64,000 nucleotides of DNA, taken from Liolophura sinensis (lineage: Eukaryota > Mollusca > Polyplacophora > Chitonida > Chitonidae). The position numbers and the translations under genes were made by a program. Shown here in pieces: positions 45,476 through 57,500 of the stretch. Numbering within the stretch: position 1 is the stretch's first letter; the number at the start of each line of letters is the position of its first letter. Location of the stretch: the NCBI RefSeq assembly GCF_032854445.1, contig NC_088307.1:27070547-27134546 (forward strand), in the 5' to 3' direction. The notes below the pieces were generated by a model. It did not search any database. It was not told the origin of the DNA and saw nothing but the letters and a program-made list of their open reading frames with translations.

Positions 45476-46476
45476 CTTGATGCAGAATGAAGCAAACAAA
45501 TAACTCTTTCAATCCTTACTGCTAGGATCTCGAGTTTATGATGTTTTTTGCAGACCACTTAAACATTTAATTCCATGTAAACCCCTGATTATTGGGCTTG
45601 AGAATACTTATAGGGCTCATGGTTTTTATTTGAGATCACTCTTGAGACCAGGGATAGTTTAAATCAAAAACACTGATGGTTTCCCTTTGACACATAGAAT
45701 GGTCTCTCCAAAATTACTGATGATCTCTCAAATAGAAAAAATTATGGTTTCCCTTTGACATGTTTGATGGTCTCCTCAAAGAGCATGTATAGTTTCCCTC
45801 TGATGTGTTTGGTGGTGTCCCTAAAGAACACTGGTGGTTTTCACTTGATATCTTTGATGGTCACCCTGAAGAACACTGATGGTTTTCACTTGATATCTTT
45901 GATGGTCACCCTGAAGAACACTGGTGGTTTTCACTTGATGTCTTTGATGGTCACCCTGAAGAACACTGGTGGTTTTCACTTGATATCTTTGATGGTCACC
46001 CTGAAGAACACTGGTGGTTTTCACTTGATATCTTTGATGGTCACCCTGAAGAACACTGGTGGTTTTCACTTGATGTCTTTGATGGTCACCCTGAAAAACA
46101 ATAGTTCATTGTTTCAATTTGAAATGTTTGATGGTCCCCCTAAAGAACGCAATTTGGTCTACCTAAAGAAACACTGATGGTTAAACTTTGATATTTATGA
46201 TGGCATTAGTTAATGGTTTCAAGTTCCCTTTGATATGTTTGGATGTTATTCCTGAAGAACACTAGTTGATATGTTTGATGGTCTTTTCCATTGACATGTT
46301 TGCTGGCCTCCCCAACAAAAACTGATGGATTCCCTATGGTGTATTTTGATGGTCTCCTGGGAAAACACTAGTTGATGATGGTTTCCCTTTGATATGTTTC
46401 TTGTTATCCCTAAAGAAAACTGATGGTTTCCCAACAAAAACACCATTGGTTTCCCTTTGATATGTTTGATGATCTC

Positions 46477-46585
46477 CATTAAGACTTACATAGTTTCTAC
46501 CTGGTCAATCACGATTAACTTGTGTGTAGGCTCAAGGATTAGACTGGACTACAGTACCTGGGCCTACACGTAGCTCCGGATAGAC
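46477..46585. repeat. Segment duplicated near the ABHD16A 5' end, distal copy
   Basis: About 110 bp (cttacatagtttctacctgg, attaacttgtgtgtaggctc, actacagtacctgggcctac) repeat at 48241-48352 with about 90% identity by eye. The two copies bracket most of the 45-bp array. Confidence 0.85.
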
Positions 46586-46831
46586 TACTTGATATGGTTG
46601 ATGGTCTTTTCCTTTGGCATATTTCCTGGCCTCCCCAACTAAAATTTTCCTGGAAAAATGTTGGTTGACAATGATTTCCATTTACTATGTTTGCTGGTCT
46701 CCCTAAAGAAAATGGATGGTTTCTTTCTAATATGTTTTCTGGTCTCCCCAAAGAACACTGATGATTTCCCAACAAAAACACTGATGGTTTCTGTTGGAAA
46801 TGTTTGATAGTCTCCCTAAAGAACACTAGTT

Positions 46832-47057
46832 CATTTATTTATTCATTTAGTTATTTCATTGGTGTTTTACGCTGCACTCAAGAATATATCACTTATACGA
46901 TCGTGGATAGCATCATGGTGGAAGGGAACCAGGCACAGCGTGGAGAAACCAACAACCATCCGCAGGATGCTGGCAGATCTTCCTACGTACGGCCGGAGAA
47001 CACGAGCTGGAAGTTGGATCACGGTAATCGACATTGGTAGGTCATTTGGCTGCACTG
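46832..47057 (-). mobile_element. Family-2 SINE inserted within the 45-bp array
   Basis: Tail complement (tcatttatttattcattt), then ggtgttttacgctgcactca, the core and a truncated head. The direct repeat cactagtt at 46824-46831 and 47058-47065 marks the insertion into an existing repeat unit. Confidence 0.82.
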
Positions 47058-48240
47058 CACTAGTTGATGGTTTCCATTTAAAATGTTTGCTGGTCTCCCT
47101 AAAGAACACTTATGATTATCCTTTGTGTGTTTGATGGCCTCCTCAATGAACACTAATGGTTCTCCTTTGGTGTGTTTTCTGGTTTGCTATAAGAACACTG
47201 TTGGTTTCACTCAGGCATGTCTTCAGGTCTGCCATAAGAACACTGTTGGTTTCCCTTTGGTGTGTTCTCTGGTTTGCCTTAAGAGCACGGTTGGTTTCCC
47301 TTTGGTGTTTTCTGGTCTTCTGTAAGAACACTGTTGGTTTCCATTTGGTTTGTGTTCTGGTCTGCGGTAAGAACACTGATGGTTTCCCTTTGGTGTGTTT
47401 TCTGACCTGCCTTTAGAACACCATTGGTTTCCCTTTGGTGTGTTTTCTGCTCTGTGGTAAGAACACTGATGGTTTCCCTTTGGTGTGTTTTCTGGTCTGC
47501 CGTAAGAACACTTGGTTTCCCTTTGGTGTGTTTTCTGGCCTGCCTTTAGAACACCATTGGTTTCCCTTTGGTGTGTTTTCTAGACTGCCTTAAGGGCACT
47601 GATGGTTTCCCTTTGGTGTGTTTTCTGGTCTACCGTAAGAACTCCAATGATTTCCCACTGACATATTTGCTAGTCTCCCCAAAAAACACTGGTGGTGTTC
47701 TTTTGACTTTTTTGACGGTCCCCCAATGAACACTGACGTTTTAAATTTGATATGTTTGATGGTCTCCCTAAAGAACACTAGTTAATGGTTTCCATTTAAT
47801 ATGTTTGCTGGTCTCCCTAAAGAACACTCACAAGTTCCTATTAATATGTTTGCCGGTCTCCCTAAAGAACACTCACAATTTCCCATTCATTTGTTTGCTG
47901 GTCTCCCTAAAAAACACTCACGATTTCCCACTGATATGATTGCTGGTCTCCCTAAAGAACACTCACGATTTCCCATTGACATGTTTGCCGGTCTCCCTAA
48001 AGAACACTCACGATTTCCTACGGATATGTTTGCTGGTCTCCCTAAAGAACACTCACGATTTTCCACTGATATGTTTGATGATCTCTCTACAAAAGATTGT
48101 TTAATTCCTTGATGGTTTTTAAGAAAAAAAAACTGATGGTTTTCTTTCAAAGTTTGATATGTTTGATAGTCTTGCCAAAGAACTATATAGCTGATGGTTT
48201 CTCTTTGGTATATATGCTCGTCTCCTTGGAGAACACTGCT

Positions 48241-48352
48241 CCATTAAGAGTTACATAGTTTCTACCTGGTCACTCATGATTAACTTGTGTGTAAGCTCAA
48301 GGATTAGACTGAACTACAGTACCTTGGCCTACACGCTAGCTCTGGATAGACT
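48241..48352. repeat. Segment duplicated near the ABHD16A 5' end, proximal copy
   Basis: Proximal partner of 46477-46585, ending about 190 bp before the ABHD16A ATG. It may lie in the promoter or 5' untranslated region of that gene. Confidence 0.85.
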
Positions 48353-48542
48353 TTTGCTCGTCACGCCTGCACCACAGGTTGATTTTGCGGACCTGAAACA
48401 AATGACATTGTGAAAATCCTATTCTGTTCAGTTTTTTATGACTTTTCAAGAACTACAACTGTTTTGTTCCGCCCGGCTATTTTGAACAAGAGTAGTCTCC
48501 CTTTCGAGTCCATCTTCAGTGCTGTCACTTTCGAAATTCAAG

Positions 48543-51500
48543 ATGGCAAGTACTTTGATAAACTGCCTGAAGGGTCCAAGACTATTCCGAATTCACCGGA
48601 GTGACAATAACAATGTAAGGCAGTCTTCTAGCCCAGCCGGAATTTGTAGAATGTAAAATCATCATCATAAATTACTTTGTACCAAGCGCTACCTGTAAAA
48701 CTGCTATCCGCTTCTAAACTTAAATGCATTTTCTTGACTTTTGGTTTTGCGCATAATGCAAAGATTTATTTACAAGTCACTCTCGAACGTAGTGGTGAAA
48801 ATGTTAAAACAGTTGACTGAAAGTTCTCATTCGTCGTGCACAGGTCTAGTGACTGTAACGAGTTGTGTTCTATTGGTCGAAAAAACTAACGTGTATGTTT
48901 CCTGGCGTGTGGTTTTGCGCATATGTTTATGGTATTACTATAACCCATTGTGTTTGTTTTCTTTTGTTTAAAGGGAAGGCTTTATCAGCCGAATTTCGTG
49001 GAAGCCACTGGGGATAGTTTTATTAAAGTGGTATGTACTGTATATATATTTTTAGTTGAAATCTCACGAGATCTGGTAGTACACTGCAGCAGGGTGCTAA
49101 TTTTCAACCGACAGCTTTAACTTGGCAGCGTCATTCGCGCCTGATTACATGTTAATATTTGTTTTGTTGAAATTCTGCTTGAGAAATTGTATGCCCACAC
49201 CCCAACTTGTAATAAAATCAATGAGGAATGCGGATTGAAATCAACCAGACCACAATAATGGCTTTGTTAAGGTACCAAAAAACGCACTTCCCTCATGTCA
49301 AGGAGTCTGAACATGATTTGCAGCACCCGTTTCTTGCCTGGATTGAAGAGAATTAATATTGGACCTAAATTATTAATTGCTGCTGCCCGTTTTAATCCAT
49401 TCCTGGCTCATATTGTTCTGGCCAAATAATATTGTCAAAATGATTTTGTGCTGTCACGGACTATAAATTATATGTGGGTGTATGTATGTACAAGTTCTCT
49501 TATGTTTTTCATGGCAGAATGAAGGAGGTAAAAGTTATGTTTCAGAATGTGTGGGGTTGATGTAACTAATACATGTGAAAGAACATTGGACTATTCTGGG
49601 ATGCTATATGTGTGTTTGATTGTGTGAGTGTGTGCTCTGGCCGGTTTTCTCTGACCATAATGCTGGCCGCAGTCAAATAAGTGAAATATTATTGAGTACG
49701 GCATAAAACACCAATCAGATAAATATATAAATAAATGGTTATCATTCATTTTTTATCTTTTTTTCAGATACGATTTTGCTGGTCTCTTTCATTTTGGACA
49801 TCTCCTGTACTGTTGACAGTGCTTTATCGTAGAAGTAAGACGGCTTCTTGTAGTGTCCATTCAGTAGGAATTACAGTACTTTTAGTTTACTTTGTTCATC
49901 TAGCAGGACACTAAGGAGGGTGCAAGATAAACTTAATTTACTGACCTGTTGCCTGTGATATTAGTTTTCAGTATTGGAAAAACTTTTCAGGCATGTGGCT
50001 CATCAGTATATCACGTTAGGTGTCTAACGGGCCCTGAAGGCTTACTGTGACCATCCGGTTTTTGGGTAATGAGGATGCATCTTCAGATACAGCTTTCGCT
50101 GTGGTTTTAAAACTAGACTGAAGGGGTTTCTCAAGTACCTGGAAATATGCAGTGGTTAACTGCAGCTATTCTGGCTTCCTCCAAACTATGCAGTGGTTAA
50201 CTCTAACTACTATGGTTTCCTCCAAATTTGCATTGGTTAACTGCAGCCGCTATGGTTTCGTCCAAAATTTGCAGTGGTTAACTGCAACTACTCTAGTTTC
50301 CTCTAAGATATGCAGTGGTTAACTGCAGTTACTATGGTTTCCTCCAAAATTTGCAGTGGTTAACTGCATCTACTCTAGTTTCCTCTAAGATATGCAGTGG
50401 TTAACTGCAGATACTCTGGTTTCTTCCAGGGTATTCAGTGGTTAACAGCAGCAACTCTGGTTTCTTCCAAGATATTCAGTGGTTAACTGCAGCTACTCTG
50501 GTTTCTTCCAAGATATGCAGTGGTTCACTGCAGCTACTTTGGTTTCTTCCAAGATTTTCAGTGGTTAACCTGGGCTAATCTGGTTTCTTCCAACATATTC
50601 AGTGGTTAACTACAGCTACTCTGGTTTCTTCCAAGATATGCAGTGGTTAACTGCAGCTAGTCTGGTTTCTTCAATGATATTCAGTGGTTAACTGCACACA
50701 CTCTGGGTTCTTCCAAGATATTCAGTGGTCAACTGCAGCTTCTCTGGTTTCTTCCAAGATATGCAGTGGTTAACTGCAGCTGCTCTGGTTTCTTCCAATA
50801 TAGTCAGTGGTTAACTGCAGCTACTCAGGCTTCTTCCAATATATTCAGTGGTTAACTACAGCTACTCAGGCTTCTTCCAATATATTCAGTGGTTAACTGC
50901 AGCTACTCAGGCTTCTTCCAAGATATTCAGTGGTTAACTACAGCTACTCTGGTTTCTTCCACCTGTAAAGCTGTATTATATTAAGGTGTAACATTTTCAT
51001 GAGCATAAATATATATATTTTTTTCAGATTATTTCAGCTTAGAAGGCGCTGGCAGTTTATCAAAAACAATATTCTCAGTTGTTGTTATTTATACTGGGGC
51101 GTATATTATTAGAGGTAAGTGCATTTGCACCTGACATCACGATGGAAACAATTTGTGGGTACAATTTCTGACTACATGTATTCATGGTGTTTGTTTCTTA
51201 GACCGGAGTCAAAGGCACTAAAAGAGAAATCTAAATTAACTGCCAGACATGTATGACTGCGAGGTTTAATTTTTTAAAATTTTTTTATTTGATTGATATT
51301 TTACAGGGTTCTCAAGAATATTTCACTTATACGACACCAGGCAGCATTATGGTGGGAGAAAACCGGGCAGAGCCCAGGAGAAACCCACGACCAGCCACAG
51401 GTTGCTGACAGACCTTCCCAAGTAGCTGGTGGCTCCTGGGCACGCTAGCCACAGAGGCCATAGAGGCCCTACTTGCTCTCAGTTCAAGTTGTTCAAATTT

Positions 51501-54500
51501 ATATTAGGATTTTGGATGACATTTGGTTTCTATTAAGATAATACTACACATACAACTGGTATTTGGATATAACCCTAGTTTAACTTTGAATACACTTTTG
51601 ATATACCTGACCCTGAGGTCACAGATACTTATACCCGGTACGCAGTGTGGAATTAAATCCATGTAACTTTCAGGGTCAGGATATCATTGTATGCCATGTG
51701 TATGATGATAAATTCATGCCCCATGTGAAAGTGATGCTTCTTTCACTCAAACTTTGTTAAAAACTGGTCATTGAATTACTGTATTTCACCTTATGTTTGG
51801 TATGAAAAAAATGCACTTCAAAAGCAAATAACAGCCTTTAAATGATATTCTTGATGCCAACACTTAAGTGTTTTGGATGAGAAATTAATCAAACTTCCCA
51901 AAAAAATCTTAATTGGCCCTATAAATTGGATGAGTCAATGAGTATCAAGGAAAATGTGTCACATCAATGTGTCCAGTAACTCACTTTATTCACTGATTTT
52001 TAAGACTTCAAGTTATCTCTGATGTAAGGTTTTATAGTGGTTTGCTCAGGTATGAAAAACTATATGTATCATTTTGTTGATTCTCCTACCGACATGTCTT
52101 ATTTTGTTGATTCTCCCACCCACATGTATAATTTTGTCTATTCTCCAAGCTACATGTCTCATTTTGTTGATTCTACTACCTACATGTACATGTCTCATTT
52201 TGTTGATTCTCCTAACTACATGTATCATTTTGCTGATTCTACTACCTACATGTATCATTTTGTTGATTCTCCTAACTACATGTATCATTTTGCTGATTCT
52301 ACTGCCTACATGTATCATTTTGTTGATTCTACTACCCACATGTACATGTATCATTTTATTGATTCTCCTAACTAGATGTATCATTTTGTTGATTCTCCGA
52401 ACTACATGTATCATTTTGCTGATTCTACTACCTACATGTATCATTTTGTTGATTCTCCTAACTACATGTATCATTTTGTTGATTCTCCTTACTTCATGTA
52501 TCATTTTGTTGATTCTCCTTACTTCATGTATCATCTGAGTGACTCAGTACAGTGTGTTTGTTTTTTTTCATTTCTTTCAGGTATAGGAAGGATAACTAAT
52601 CCTGATTATGTAATGTTTATTAGTGTCCTTTCGGCTGCTCAGAAAAATTTTAATGAACAAACAAAGGTAAGTTTTTTTTATAAATTCATATATTTGGAGC
52701 AGGATGGGGAGCAAGTACTCAGTATCACTTTCTTGAAAATATAAAATAAGGGTGTATCATTATTCGACGAAAATTGGTAGTTGTGGTGTTTTGAATTGGT
52801 ACTTTGTACGGTGGATGATTTTATGCTGAATTTCAAAAATCAAAAATTTTCAGAAGTATTTTTAATGCATGTAAATGAGTTCAAGAAAATTTTCATGTGT
52901 CATTTTGTAAGCTAGCTCTTTCTGACTGGCTTTGTATGATTAACACAGTACTGTTGTCCATTAACACTGGAATACTGTATAATCAGTGTATTTGGGGCCC
53001 ACTTTAGCAAAGGTACCCTGAATGACCAGACATTTTGTCCATGACTAACTTGCCCATTTTTCATGATTCTGAGAGTTCCATTAATTTTAGAAAGGTGTTC
53101 TGAGGTTTGCTTGGGACATGGGATGAAACATAATAGGGGCCTATGTGGCCTAGCATGCCAGCCTGCCAGCAGGGTGCAATAACCCAGGAACACCTCACCT
53201 ATGTGGTCATTGTGAGTTCATGAGCTCATGCTGGCATCCCCTCTGGCTGAACTTGGGAAGGTGTCTGTGAGAAACCTGTGGATGGCCATAGGTTTCTTCC
53301 AGGCTGTGCTTGATTTCCTCCTACCATAATGCTGTCCGACATTGTATAAGCGAGATATTCTTGAGTATGGCGTAAAACACCAATCCAATAAATAAATAAA
53401 TAAATAAACAAATGAATCATGATATTCTACTGGAAAATTACAAGTTTCAGTACTAAAAGTAATACTTAGTGACATTTATTTGCCTCTAAAAATGCACCTT
53501 TGTGAAATTTTAATCTTTTTAGGGTATTTGTATGTGAATATCATTACTTATATTGTCAACTCAGCATTTCACATTCTAACCCGGACAGTCCGATTTATAA
53601 AATTACAAGGTTTGAAACAGGTACAGTAAAATGATAAAATCTTTCTCTCGATGCTTGCGGGATCCACGTTTGGTCTCGATGCCTTTGGGATCCACGTTTG
53701 GTCTCGATGCTTGCGAGATCCTCATTTGGTCTCGATGCTTGCGGGATCCACGTTTGGTCTTGATGCATGCGGGATCCACATTTGGTCTCGATGCTTGCAA
53801 GATCCACGTTTGGTCTTGATGCTTGCGGGATCCACGTTTGGTCTCGATGCATGTGGGGTCCACGTTTGGTCTCGATGCTTGCGAGATCCACATTTGGTCT
53901 CGATGCTTGAAGGATCCACGTTTGGTGTACATGTACATATGTAAGACATAATGTTCAGGTTTCTTAATATCTGAAAATATCTTGACCTGAATTAACTCAC
54001 ATGTATGGTGCCTAAATTAGAGAGCTGAAGGTAATCTCAACATTATAAATGGATTCTGTGTGTGTGTTTCAGAAAAATTTATTGAGGTATGACAGTGAAT
54101 TCTGGGCGTGGCCTGTGGACTTCATGTGGAATGAGGGTGGAAGAGGGTGAAGAATTTTCTACACTTCATAAATGTCAAGATTTAAACTTTGAACTTCTTT
54201 TAGTGTGATTGACAACGTGGTGGTTTTTGCTCGACCTACATGTACTCTCTGTGTTGTGAGGTTTGTCTTTATCTGTAGAAGAATAACGGCACTGCCCTTT
54301 CCATACAGTTGTGATGCCTTGTTGATCATGTGTTCCACACAATGCTGGACAATCAAATGACCAGTCAGGTTTCCACAGAAATGACCTTGTGACCATCAGA
54401 CCCTTGGCCAGTCCAATGAGGTCACATGTTGAAACCAGGTGGCATATTGAAACATTGACGCTGATTGGCTGACAGTGGATATAGGGTTTCCTGGGTTAAG

Positions 54501-57500
54501 CTATGCAGCCTTGGTCGCGCTTGAATAAATCTGCCATACTTAAAATTTAGCTTAGGCATGGATGGTGTAGCATGGACATGCCTATCTCTCACACCGGCCA
54601 TTCAGAATTGATTGTGTATCCCTCTAAGTCAGGAGGTTTGTCAGATATTTGTAGGTTCGCTGCACACATAAATATTACCGCCATCATAAAAGTGAAAAAT
54701 TTGTGAAAGCATTGTAAAACATCAATCAGCCAGTCAGTTAATCTGTGTGATTTGCACACTGAATTCAGTGTCTGTGTGCCACATCCCTGTCTCAGAATCC
54801 AGTCAACTACTAACTAGTAGCATATTTGATATTATTAATATTTCCCAGGGATGCCAGTAAAATAAGAGTTGACAGCCCATACAGGAACCGTCCCCGCAGT
54901 GTGGCCAGTCATGTGAAGGCCATACCTTGTCATGTGCTCAGGTGAGTTGTTGTTGTTGCATGAAGCAGACCGGAAAAAATACAAGAAGTTATGGTAATGC
55001 TCCTTACAGTGCATGGACTGCTCTCTGCATTTTCTTTGTTGGCCCTATCCCCATTGGACATTATTGACCCTCTCTCCTGTGGACGTTGTTGACCCTTTTC
55101 TCCTGTGGACATAATTGATCCTCCCTCCTTTGGACATTATTGACCCTTTCTCCTTTGGACGTTATTGACCTTCTCTCCTTTGGACATTATTGACCCTCTG
55201 TCCTTTGGACATGATTGACCCTCTGTCCTTTGGACATTATTGACCCTCTCTGTTTTGGATGTTATTGATCCCTTGTCCTTTGGACATTATTGATCCTCTC
55301 TCCTTTGGACATTGTTGATCCATTCTCCTTTGTACATTATTGACCCTATCTCTTTTGGACATTATTGACCCTCTCTCCTTCGGACTATTGACCCTCTCTC
55401 CTTTGGACATTATTGACTCTCTCTCCTTTGGACATTATTGACCCTCACTCTTTTGGACATTATTGACCCTCTCTCCTTCGGACTATTGACCCTCTCTCCT
55501 TTGGACATTATTGACTCTCTCTCCTTTGGACATTATTGACCCTCACTCCTTTGGACATTGTTGATCCCTTCTCCTTTATACATGATTGACCCTCTCTCCT
55601 TTGTACATTATTGACCCTTTCTCCTTTGGACATTATTGGCCCTCTCTCCTCCTCTTGTGTGGTTGATGGAGAGGGAAGCAGGTTCTAGTGATGTATGAAT
55701 AGTCAATAAATATAGTTACATGTAAGATTCAAAAGGATTTACTCATGAAAATACTTCCCCTTCACAGTTTCCTGCTGGCTCACACATTTGGCAGAAGGAT
55801 GGTTTACCCTGGTACGACAGCTCTCATCAATATGCTAGTCGGTAAGAGGCTGACAATATTTCCATCACAACTGGGTAATGGGTGATAACAGTTTCTGGAA
55901 TAAGCACAGGAAAAGTTTTTAGCGAGCATTTTCAGGGAAATCCATCATTGGTTTTTGTTATGCACACGTACTTGTATGTATAAATCTAGTTGTCTCCTCT
56001 GAAAAATGTGTTCTTCAATTTCCAGGACTCCAAATGCAGACATTATGAAGCAGAATCACTTCAGTTTTTTTTTTCTGTTTCAGGGCCCACTCTGATTCAG
56101 CAGAGGGCTAAGTTAATAGAAGAAGTAAGTAAACCAACCTTTTCCATAGTGCCGTAGTGCCATAGTCCGTAGTGCTGCCGAAACAAGAAAAGCAAGCTTT
56201 GGTCAAACAGCTGACAAGTCGTAACAAACCAGCAATTTAACCCTCTGAACGTGATAGGCTCAGATTCATTACATTACAGGATATAGTGGAAAATTATATG
56301 CTTATGTGTATCTGTAATGCTTTGTCCAAGAGTTATCTCCCTTAGTTTTCTTGGCCTTTATGTCAGAGTGGGCCTGATGCTCACTGCATTTGTTAGCATT
56401 TCACATGTTGGCTTGATATTCCAAAACACATTGATCATCATATTTAACATGGCGTTGTGTTGTATTGAGTATCATTAATCAAATCTATTTTAAAATTCAA
56501 AATCAGTATGAGACAGTTGGTGAACATTAGGTTCAGGTTGATGATATTTAGATTTAGATAAATCTAAATTAGATAAAGACCACTCGTCTTCCAACAAATG
56601 AGTGTTCCTATCATGTACATCACACAAGTTTGTCAGTAACTCGCCAAAAGTCAAAAGTTTACACCGGGCACCGTTTTCTCCACCCATAGAACTTATTGTT
56701 GACTTTTGTTTGCAGATTTTAGAATTAACTGACTGCTATTTGGTTTTTGTTTTTCAGAAAAGAGGCCATCGTGCCAAGCTGCAAACAGCTGATGGCAATC
56801 AAATAGACACCATGTTTATAGACAAGCGCGGGAGTTTGCTCTTTCCTCAGGGTCAAACACTGGTATGTCCACAGCGTCATGGTAACAAAACATTCTGTAA
56901 ACATGGGAGTGGGGCCTAGGTATGTGGTAGAGAGGAACATGGGAGTGGGGCACAGGTATATGGTAGAGAGGAACATGGGAGTGGGGCATAGGTATATGGT
57001 AGAGAGGAACATGGAAGTGGGGCATAAGTATATGGTAGAGAGGAACATGGGAGTGGGGCCTAGGTATATGGTAGAGAGGAACATGAGAGTGGGGCATAGG
57101 TATATGGTAGAGAGGAACATGGGAGTGGGGCCTAGGTATATGGTAGAGAGGAACATGAGAGTGGGGCCCAGGTATATGGTAGAGAGGAACATGGGAGTGG
57201 GGCATAGGTATATGGTAGAGAGGAACATGGGAGTGGGGCATAGGTATATGGTAGAAAGGAATATGGATCAAAGCCATGCAGCACGCAGGGTTTGAGTTTA
57301 GTGCTAGGCGTGGAAAGACAGGGAATTTGCATATTCCTCCCCCCTCATTGTGGGTGTAGGGCCTCGACATTTGGTGGCGATTGTGCTACAGTTGTGCTCT
57401 ATGCGATTGTGCTTGACCAGTACTGAAGACCACTTTCTAACATCACGCTTGGGAAAATCGGCAACCTGTAGATGGTCATGGATTTCCGTTCCCTCCCACC

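Larger units (their letters stand above)
45690..48240. repeat. Large 45-bp minisatellite, about 50 units, several subfamilies
   Basis: Unit ggttttcacttgatatcttt, gatggtcaccctgaagaaca, ctggt (45 bp). Homogeneous blocks occur at 45820-46110, 47160-47640 (ggtttccctttggtgtgttt type) and 47800-48090 (cacgatttcccattgatatg type), with degenerate units between. It is interrupted by a SINE at 46832-47057 and by a 109-bp non-repeat segment at 46477-46585. Because 45 is divisible by three, many stop-free frames appear. It ends about 300 bp before the ABHD16A start codon. Confidence 0.93.

Noticed and set aside
45755-46177. 140-codon frame with repeated MVTLKNTGGFHL
   Set aside because: Product of the 45-bp array; no independent evidence of a gene.
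52046-52538. 154-162 codon frames on both strands
   Set aside because: They come from the 30-bp minisatellite before ABHD16A exon 5.
56725-57370. 167 and 184-codon minus-strand frames rich in HVPLYHIP
   Set aside because: Product of the 36-bp array; antisense to an ABHD16A intron and exon.
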